Shown: one piece after another, positions 61,101 to 64,000 of the stretch
How the letters are laid out: every line of letters begins with the position of its first letter
Position numbering within the stretch: the stretch's first letter is position 1
From: Druceiella hillmani
Taxonomy: Eukaryota > Arthropoda > Insecta > Lepidoptera > Hepialidae
Length of the DNA: 64,000 nt
NCBI GenBank assembly: GCA_039881145.1
Contig: JAYKKI010000067.1
Coordinates: 3,518,501 to 3,582,500 of the forward strand
Direction: 5' to 3'
Program-made: the position numbers and the translations under genes
The notes under the pieces: generated by a model
What the model saw: the letters and a program-made list of their open reading frames with translations, nothing else
Told to the model about the DNA's origin: nothing
Database searches by the model: none

Positions 61101-62415
61101 TACAAGCATGGCTCATGGTTATGTTGTTAAATGTTGACAAAACTAGGTAAGATCCGTAGAACTTTTATTTAAATTGTCAGTCAGATATATGAAAAATTTC
61201 ATGTTTTTTTATATTGAAAGTCGGGTTATTTTTCATAATTGTTTGTAAATACTATTTCTGCGGAACTCTTTGAAACAGCATGATGAACCAAAGTGCAGAT
61301 TCTGATTTGTTGCATCCTCTACACATAGATGTAACATACTAATCTATGAAACTCACAGTTTCGACAGGGTTGCCTAAAAAGTAACGTAAAAACCACAAAG
61401 AACGAAACTGACATTTTGATAATTTTGACAATAGAATGAATTTCGATGTCAGTTAGCAGTTTATTTTTAATTGATTTAGGCAATGACTACATATTTATCC
61501 ATATTGATTTTTTTTTGCAATTATTTCTAAAATGTTATTATGCACTTTGTTAGATTTTTATTTCTTATTAATAATACTTGATATATTAAAAATAAAATAT
61601 ATTCCAATTTATGAATATGGCTTTCTTTTGTTTTGGAATATGATCTTTTGTTTTGTTAATAAAATATAATTGTGTTTTTATTTTTTGCTTTTTTGTGATT
61701 GTCGATGGCTGGATTGTCCAAAACAAAACAAAAGATCATATTCCAAAACAAAAGAAAGCCATATTCATAAATTGGAATATATTTTATTTTTGTGGTGTTT
61801 GTATTTTATTTTTTGCTTTTTCGTGATTGTCCATCGCTGGATTGTTTGGTATATTATATTTTAAAAATTATATTTTGAAATTGTGTTCTATTTCACAATT
61901 CACAGATCTCCTTTAAGATGATTTATGTTTTAAAATAACACTACAAAAATTGGACTATAGCCTTTTTTGCAGCAAAACATGAGACGTGTTTGTTAAGTTA
62001 AATCTCAAAATGTTCCATGAAAGTGAAGCAATTATCACTGTGTAAGGCATAATGGAAGAATGGAAAAATGTGAGATTCGGAGGCAACTATAGTTTAAAAA
62101 GTGTTCCTTGGAATCTCATAATATTATTAAATGCTTAACTTTATATTCTTCTTATCGCTATGAAAACGTTCATATTTGTAATAGTCAATTTAATTGCACA
62201 GGTCATCGTTAAAAGATTTGATATCTTTCTATAGGTAGTAATCTTTGTATTGGACAAGAGTAACGGCAGCCGGATCCTTGCTTCAGAATTGTCAGCACAT
62301 CTACAGACTGCTGGCCCCAAGCAGCAGCTCACGGCAGCAGGCTGTCTCTCTGTACTGCCACTGTTGGCGCCGGAGTCTGCTGCCCTTAGGCAATATTTGG
62401 AGACGCCACCTGCAG
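25139..62415 (+). CDS. Nup54: nucleoporin Nup54, eight coding exons, C-terminus beyond the window
   Basis: The exons are 25139-25196, 34400-34561, 46319-46441, 50538-50881, 52590-52731, 57381-57537, 60814-60922 and 62235-62415. All junctions are GT-AG with matching phases, giving 425 codons plus one base. Nup54 is part of the Nup62-Nup54-Nup58 central channel of the nuclear pore. Residues 1-229 (exons 1-4) are a low-complexity domain with about 30 FG pairs, mostly GFG/AFG spaced by T/G/A/S, which bind transport receptors. Exons 5-8 form the conserved alpha/beta region (AKWNFLQAKWGTG, NPLCLFKAIGYSLLPSRDD, QLIAMMTTILGNKPN, LETPPAG). Animal Nup54 is roughly 500-600 residues; the coiled-coil that assembles with Nup62 and Nup58 is missing here because the window ends. 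Confidence 0.95.
28471..28567. repeat. 25-bp tandem repeat, about 4 copies
   Basis: The unit aaacaaaaagaatacatg plus aaactgt repeats almost without change. The identity of the copies points to recent expansion or slippage. Confidence 0.9.
30066..30105 (+). repeat. retroposon tail-like sequence
   Basis: gcgaagacttcccacaggtc followed by acgctagtatata resembles the 3' end of arthropod RTE/SINE elements (gcgaagcc...gggtc..gctagtatata). Only the tail is recognisable. Confidence 0.4.
30998..31195 (+). repeat. imperfect tandem duplication
   Basis: Two copies of a segment of about 115-120 bp, each holding gatttgatttgaatacat and cacatgcacatttgtgtgaa. The copies differ by scattered substitutions and a small indel, so the duplication is moderately old. 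Confidence 0.75.
33690..33890 (+). pseudogene. C-terminal remnant of a mariner-type transposase
   Basis: The plus strand reads WNLEAIPLSAYEKCMEEW, then VQRCIANNGDYF and a stop. This is the typical end of a class of mariner-like transposases (AIP.SAY..C...W..R...CI...G.YF). Upstream frames are broken. The ribozyme-like repeat is inserted 30-40 bp after the stop. Confidence 0.6.
34006..34046 (-). ncRNA. hammerhead-like motif, copy B (stem III mutated)
   Basis: Same layout as copies A and C on the minus strand, but the 3' strand of stem III reads GAU instead of GGU. One of its three pairs is lost. The core CUGAAGA, stem II, GAA and GUGG/CCAC are kept. Its activity is doubtful. Confidence 0.5.
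34091..34131 (+). ncRNA. type I hammerhead ribozyme-like motif, copy C
   Basis: Order: CCAC (34091-34094), CUGAAGA, one extra U, GUUGU-AAU-ACAAC stem-loop, GAA, ACC-UA-GGU stem-loop, C at 34127 as the predicted cleavage site, then GUGG (34128-34131) pairing with the first strand. All residues of the classical catalytic core are present. Flanking ctttg (34078-34082) and aaag downstream could extend stem I past its loop. It lies on the same strand as Nup54 and so is transcribed in the pre-mRNA. Confidence 0.6.
34400..34561 (+). CDS. Nup54: Nup54 exon 2
   Basis: Acceptor ttcttcag lies before 34400 and donor GTAAGT at 34562. Encodes about 54 residues with seven FG pairs (PAFGSNFSFG, TTGFGGFG, TTNTGFGGFG). 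It joins in phase 1 on both sides. Confidence 0.94.
34908..38234. repeat. 142-bp satellite array, about 23 units
   Basis: Unit starts (gtgtattgtc or a variant) fall at 35000, 35149, 35291 and then every 142 bp, with exceptions at 36567 (140) and 37141 and 37857 (148), up to 38141. The left-edge units are divergent while the inner ones are almost identical, the usual sign of homogenisation by unequal exchange. Each unit contains a cgattaaggtacagtaaaac block and an aaaatcagttcagtcgttta block like a retroposon tail, followed by an AT stretch tttatataatatatatta. Two main variants alternate: gtcaatttatgacgcaattc and gtcgatttatggcacaatac. A 69-residue open frame recurs in each unit; it is a consequence of the repeat. 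Confidence 0.97.
36709..38140. repeat. 716-bp higher-order repeat, two copies
   Basis: Five consecutive monomers with private variants (an aaaaattac change, an aataataataat expansion, the 148-bp unit with aaaacttacacaaaatcggt, and a taaaatgttc change) recur in the same order at 36709-37424 and 37425-38140. Segmental duplication of five units as a block explains this. Confidence 0.85.
38235..38504. repeat. purine-rich 6/12-bp minisatellite
   Basis: The plus strand is almost all G and A, with regular c or t: ggggaagggg, then repeats of the type ggcgaacgtgaa. It is far richer in GC than the surroundings. It begins in the middle of a satellite unit, right after cagtcg. Open frames on both strands (lysine/alanine/asparagine or phenylalanine/serine/proline-rich) come from the repeat and are not genes. 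Confidence 0.9.
39872..39930 (+). repeat. copy D, internally deleted fragment of the hammerhead-bearing repeat
   Basis: Contains aaagaaagtagaaataatac and tttctacaaaattaacgcc in the family's order and plus orientation, but the roughly 33 bp between them, and the ribozyme core upstream, are missing. It supports the family's outer end as ggcgttaattttgtag on the opposite strand. Confidence 0.65.
40959..41030. repeat. 31-bp hairpin
   Basis: Left arm 40959-40989 and right arm 41000-41030 are reverse complements with one mismatch, around a 10-base loop. RNA from either strand would fold into a long, nearly perfect hairpin of about 72 nt. It lies 43 bp left of the piggyBac-like element. Confidence 0.85.
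41073..41740 (+). mobile_element. piggyBac-like deletion derivative
   Basis: The left end TTACCCGTTTGATTGCC and the reverse complement of the right end, TTAACCGTTATAGTGCC, agree at 13 of 17 positions. The right end carries TTAA, the piggyBac target. On the left it reads TTAC. CG-rich palindromes (cgagcgccaacgcgctcg) sit just inside the left end, at about 41092. The interior keeps a 63-residue acidic frame like a piggyBac N-terminus and lacks the catalytic domain. The element is 668 bp long, and its mobility would depend on a transposase from elsewhere. Confidence 0.6.
41306..41497 (+). pseudogene. acidic N-terminal fragment, possibly piggyBac transposase
   Basis: 63 codons from ATG, very rich in D, E, S and N (SSCEESDSGSDIVV, IFSDSDNSDDNNYF), then a stop. 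Such acidic leaders are typical of piggyBac transposases, and the position inside the TTAA-ended element supports this. There is no catalytic residue to confirm it. Confidence 0.5.
43370..43900 (-). pseudogene. mariner-type DDE transposase remnant
   Basis: The minus strand reads NWFQQDGTAAS, and in the next frame RLISRRRDIKWPPQSPDLT, then a stop followed by NFFLWSYLKSVVYKNN. These are the second catalytic Asp block and the SPDL..(L/N)FFLW.YLK block that hold the second and third acidic positions. Frameshifts and stops interrupt it. No terminal repeats were found. It is probably the same broad class as the relic at 33690-33890. Confidence 0.75.
46319..46441 (+). CDS. Nup54: Nup54 exon 3
   Basis: Acceptor gacag lies before 46319 and donor GTAAAC at 46442. 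Encodes about 41 residues with four FG pairs (TTGFGGFG, SIFGG, SAFGAQ). Phase 1 on both sides, so exons 2 and 3 are symmetric and could be skipped without shifting the frame. Confidence 0.93.
46759..46838. repeat. 21-bp tandem repeat, about 4 copies
   Basis: Unit ccttcatgatcattttgttta; two copies carry gat and two gac in the middle. Confidence 0.9.
47171..47300 (+). mobile_element. left half of a MITE related to 62774-63168
   Basis: It starts after TA with catggtgtcctagaataa. It then shares ttgactgaaaaat, gatgactttttttcag and aaaataatattcataat in order with the left half of the complete element at 62774. The right half with its inverted end is missing. Confidence 0.65.
47786..49053 (-). mobile_element. 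full-length but inactive mariner element
   Basis: Both ends begin ccaggttgttcaataa and give about 31-bp terminal inverted repeats with three mismatches. TA flanks both sides. At 1268 bp it is the normal mariner size. The transposase lies on the minus strand, from MNNCTVNF-type sequence near 48820 to VIAAMEAYFDSLPDSHF and a KLEDYWNNCIEVQG end near 47930. The catalytic block ITMDETWVYHHDP is present near 48440. Several stops and frameshifts break it, so it cannot encode an active enzyme. It matches mariner rather than Tc1 by the MDETW block and length. Confidence 0.9.
50538..50881 (+). CDS. Nup54: Nup54 exon 4 (main FG exon)
   Basis: Acceptor aaatag lies before 50538 and donor GTGAGT at 50882. 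Encodes about 115 residues with 17 FG pairs in a near-regular pattern of about ten residues (T-G-T-x-x-FG). The pattern suggests internal repeat expansion. It ends in QPQQQ, continuing into the glutamine run of exon 5. The minus-strand frame rich in P and V over this exon is a shadow. Confidence 0.95.
50882..52589 (+). other. Nup54 intron 4 (1.7 kb)
   Basis: Its first third is the pyrimidine-rich degenerate repeat at 50985-51615; the rest is AT-rich with nothing recognisable. Confidence 0.75.
50985..51615. repeat. degenerate pyrimidine-rich tandem repeat
   Basis: Many imperfect copies of a segment built from ctttactctcaaccacac and tttctttacttatacatttc. The plus strand is mostly C and T with regular a. 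Overlapping long open frames (51082-51594 and 51158-51634) rich in F, L, S, H and T come from the repeat, are in two frames at once and are not genes. Confidence 0.85.
52590..52731 (+). CDS. Nup54: Nup54 exon 5
   Basis: Acceptor ttacag lies before 52590 and donor GTGAGT at 52732. Encodes a glutamine-rich linker (QQLQQQQVG), then ALLAAVFNCSVFGDERD and AKWNFLQAKWGTG, the start of the conserved Nup54 domain. Confidence 0.95.
53330..54620 (-). pseudogene. jockey-like non-LTR reverse transcriptase remnant
   Basis: Minus-strand pieces in order from 54400 downward: GVPQ with a broken sequel ending FFSIFID, then YHSYADDL (catalytic YADD), then PNKSQAIVV, IPFSSTVKDL, and a C-terminal block LLKKLQHFQNLCIRYIFNLR followed by HVSDLKMQLRWMEIRDQRD and HSFTVHAAKL. 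This is the domain order of jockey-type elements. Many frameshifts are visible, as is a local duplication of the QLLKK segment (53745-53840). It is inactive and truncated at its 5' end. Confidence 0.85.
54776..55745 (+). mobile_element. Tigger/pogo-type transposon remnant
   Basis: The left end starts cagtggatttcatttattac, and ctatagcgac recurs at 54804, 54821 and 54885, as in Tigger-type ends. The coding remnant from about 55150 gives RSFTVKEKAFI, then MWKNRDKILEYFESK (CENP-B-like DNA-binding domain). Further on it gives NIKLAFLPPNTTSVIQPI, then QGIIHTLKVY (end of the DDE_1 domain). Frames are broken and the catalytic centre is mostly deleted. The right terminal repeat was not found. Confidence 0.8.
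57270..57308. repeat. perfect 17-bp hairpin upstream of Nup54 exon 6
   Basis: ATCTTGGTGGGAAATAG (57270-57286), loop atcta, then its exact reverse complement (57292-57308). It ends 72 bp before the exon 6 acceptor, in the zone where branch points and splicing regulators lie. It is GC-richer than its surroundings. Confidence 0.85.
57381..57537 (+). CDS. Nup54: Nup54 exon 6
   Basis: Acceptor ataaccag lies before 57381 and donor GTATGG at 57538. Encodes 52 residues (QAYYSAQAPPLELTQ, NPLCLFKAIGYSLLPSRDD, IFGKTEQEI). The NP-C-FKAIGYS block is the best conserved part of Nup54. Confidence 0.96.
57538..60813 (+). other. Nup54 intron 6 (3.3 kb)
   Basis: Contains a retroposon tail-like sequence at 58295-58345 (gaagtcggggcagatcgctag) and an RTE-like relic at 59150-59640. 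A GC-richer patch at 58850-59035 and a possible reverse-transcriptase scrap at 60150-60330 could not be assigned. Confidence 0.65.
59150..59640 (-). pseudogene. RTE-like reverse transcriptase remnant
   Basis: The minus strand reads REKTQGNPVPPKLFISM, equivalent to the (R)GV.QGD..SPKLF motif. It continues with VTLKFTDDTVLHSK, equivalent to L.FADD.VL, with TDD in place of ADD. It then reads AVGLEIN and KTKIV, as in K..GL.....KTK.M. Stops interrupt it. The order and spacing fit RTE/BovB-type elements. The FTDD region is duplicated in tandem (about 59232-59350 and 59393-59490), separated by a short cctattatccgtgtattctt repeat. Confidence 0.7.
60814..60922 (+). CDS. Nup54: Nup54 exon 7
   Basis: Acceptor attacag lies before 60814 and donor GTTTGT at 60923. 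Encodes 36 residues (SQQAQLIAMMTTILGNKPN, then LTVNVDSVQAISENKAQ). Phase 2 in, phase 0 out. Confidence 0.95.
60923..62234 (+). other. Nup54 intron 7 (1.3 kb)
   Basis: AT-rich. Its notable content is the perfect 70-bp inverted repeat at 61588-61791. Confidence 0.75.
61588..61791. repeat. perfect 70-bp inverted repeat with 64-bp loop
   Basis: Arms 61588-61657 and 61722-61791 are exact reverse complements. The loop (61671-61720) and the sequence just after the right arm (61795-61850) are also copies of each other in direct orientation, sharing tattttttgctttttt-like and gattgtc.at.gctggattgt sequence. The arrangement looks like fold-back or template switching onto an older direct duplication. 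Confidence 0.95.
62235..62415 (+). CDS. Nup54: Nup54 exon 8 (last one in the window)
   Basis: Acceptor tctatag lies before 62235 and donor GTAAAT at 62416. Encodes 60 residues plus one base (VVIFVLDKSNGSRILASEL, then QQLTAAGCLSVLPLLAPES, LRQYLETPPAG). In the family, PPAG is followed by a VDP..W block and the coiled coil, which must lie right of the window. Confidence 0.94.
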
Positions 62416-62773
62416 GTAAATGTAATTTTTAAGGTTTCGTCAGTGTGTCATTGGAGAATTTTTTAATCTTGATTCGATATTGTTTAAGCCAAAATGTTCC
62501 AGTAAGAGTATAAAAGCCAAAATGTAGCAATAAGTACGCCATATGAACTATCCATAAAAGTGGATAAATAAATAAATAAATTTATTGTAAAAAATTGTTT
62601 TTTATAACATTTACTACTTAGAATAGGATTAGAGTTTGAGATTTGTTTATATTGTTCTTTATTTGCCAGGTGCATTATGGCTACAAAACCTAGCATTCGC
62701 AACTGGTTCTGTCAATGTTACGTAGGATGACAGTCTTTAGAAATTTATGGAAAATATCAACTTATCTATTATA

Positions 62774-63168
62774 CACGGTGTCCGGGAATAAATGTCGGAC
62801 ACAGAAAGATGGTATTCATTGACTGAAAAATGGTTCATTGTCGTTAAAATAAGATTGAATAGATGACTTTTTTTTTCAGAAAATTCAAAATAATATTCAT
62901 AATTATTTGTCATTTTTTTTATACACACCATACTTGCACACGTCAATTAGCACCGCTTGTGGCAATGACCGCGAACTAGCACAGTTAGCGTGAGCTTGTG
63001 TGCTTGTGTTGGCAGTATTAGGTGTGTTATAAAGAGTTGTGTAATATTTTTCTTTTGCACTCAATTAGAAAAAGGACATGTGTTACGTTTTATTTCAACG
63101 CCAATTTATTCCTTTATAGCCAATGAATAGCGTCTTTCTTTGTCCAGCATTTATTCCCGAACACCGTG
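62774..63168. mobile_element. 395-bp MITE with about 50-bp terminal inverted repeats
   Basis: The ends read cacggtgtccgggaataaat and, inverted, cacggtgttcgggaataaat. They stay similar for about 50 bp (to attcattgactg / attcattggct). TA flanks both sides, as in Tc1/mariner-driven MITEs. No coding sequence. A half copy lies at 47171. Confidence 0.85.
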
Positions 63169-63599
63169 TATATATAAATATTCCTTTATTTTGTATACAT
63201 AGGAATGTTCTTCCATTGCATTCAAGAAAAATAAGTATAAAGTAACTTACAAGTGCTTACTTATAAGTACACTTTAGCGATAGTGAAAATTTCACTTTTT
63301 CTTTAAATGAAAGAATACTCAAAAACAATGTCTTTAACAAAAATAATTGCCACTTACGATTACTTCATCAAAAAAAATTGATATAAAAATAGCTTTTTCT
63401 GCTTTTAAACACTTATTTTATGATTTTTTATATATTTATCAATTTGTGTTTATAATTCTATATTTAGAGTTTATTGACACAAAATTGGCAATCAAGTCAA
63501 CAAATAATTCATTGTAAATAAGCATTTGACGAAAAACTTGTATTTTACAATTCCAATTTTGTTTCAAGACTTTTTGTCACCTAATTCTCTATCTAAAGT

Positions 63600-64000
63600 A
63601 TCAATTTACAACGAACAAGCAGATAACCTTGCTAAAGAAGTCCGCAATCAGCCTCAATCATCCAAATTATTAACGCGCACAGATGCTGATGCATTAGCCA
63701 GCCGCAGACTTACTCATCCATAAACCAAGAAACATACTATTCCAGAGCTTAACTTCATTAGAACCAACTTCGCAACAATCACCAGACTCTGTACAAAATA
63801 TCTCAAGAGAATAATTGGCAGCGGGTCTATAATAACTGCCCTCACTGTCCGGACACCCAACTCTCTCCCAAATCACATCTTCAATTGCCCAGCAATACTG
63901 ATCAAACTCTTTGCCATTGCTCCGGGCCCCTCCGACCGTCTCCTGTACTCTCCACTAATGGGGGATATTATAATTTGAAAAAGGACACATCGTGGACTTC
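63600..64000 (+). pseudogene. RNase H tail of a non-LTR retrotransposon (runs off the window)
   Basis: The plus strand reads YNEQADNLAKE (the last RNase H motif, G.E.AD.LAK), then LLTRTDADALASRRLTHP and a stop, then PELNFIRTNFATITRLCTKY, then LPNHIFNCPAI. Such a zinc-knuckle-like tail follows RNase H in jockey/R1-type elements. Frames shift twice, so the copy is broken. Its reverse transcriptase is not upstream in this window. Confidence 0.7.

Noticed and set aside
62670..62730. Candidate ninth Nup54 exon after a good acceptor (tttgccag), reading ALWLQNLAFATGS in phase
   Set aside because: The family has a VDP..W block after PPAG, which is missing here; a stop follows within 20 codons and no strong donor precedes it.
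1..64000. tRNA genes
   Set aside because: I scanned for B-box-like ggttcgaatcc words with a matching A box and acceptor stem and found none that fold.

Overview
This window is nuclear DNA from an arthropod, most likely an insect. It is very AT-rich, its genes are split by GT-AG introns of up to about 12 kb, and it is littered with decayed transposons of animal type. One retroelement tail (16.15-16.44 kb) resembles sequence I associate with moths and butterflies, so an amphiesmenopteran source is possible, but I would not name a species.

Three real genes can be read. (1) A three-exon minus-strand gene (20443 down to 14198) encodes a 190-residue protein that resembles TFIIIC subunit 6 (GTF3C6). 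(2) Multiprotein bridging factor 1 (mbf1/EDF1, 22824-23264, plus) is an intact single-exon gene. (3) Nucleoporin Nup54 (plus, from 25139) has eight coding exons here, spread over 37 kb, and leaves the window at its right end before its C-terminal coiled-coil region. The three genes have no obvious joint function: RNA polymerase III initiation, transcriptional co-activation and nuclear-pore transport.

Layout: 1-14 kb holds hAT, Ty3/gypsy and non-LTR remnants and one copy of a repeat with a hammerhead-ribozyme-like core. 14.2-20.4 kb is GTF3C6, with a 5S-related repeat in an intron. 22.8-23.5 kb is mbf1. 25-62.4 kb is Nup54. Its introns carry a head-to-head pair of the ribozyme-like repeat (33.9-34.2 kb), a satellite of about 23 units of 142 bp with a 716-bp higher-order repeat (34.9-38.2 kb), a purine-rich minisatellite, a piggyBac-like deletion derivative (41.1-41.7 kb), a mariner-type transposase relic (43.4-43.9 kb), a full-length dead mariner (47.8-49.05 kb), a jockey-like reverse transcriptase relic (53.3-54.6 kb), a Tigger/pogo relic (54.8-55.7 kb), an RTE-like relic (59.2-59.6 kb) and a perfect 70-bp inverted repeat (61.6-61.8 kb). 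The last 1.6 kb holds a MITE and a non-LTR RNase H fragment.

The most interesting signal is the repeat family at 2.5-2.7, 33.9-34.2 and 39.9 kb. Two of its copies can fold into a minimal type I hammerhead with a GUC cleavage site, as known from Penelope-like elements and retrozymes. All calls come from reading the sequence; no database search was run.
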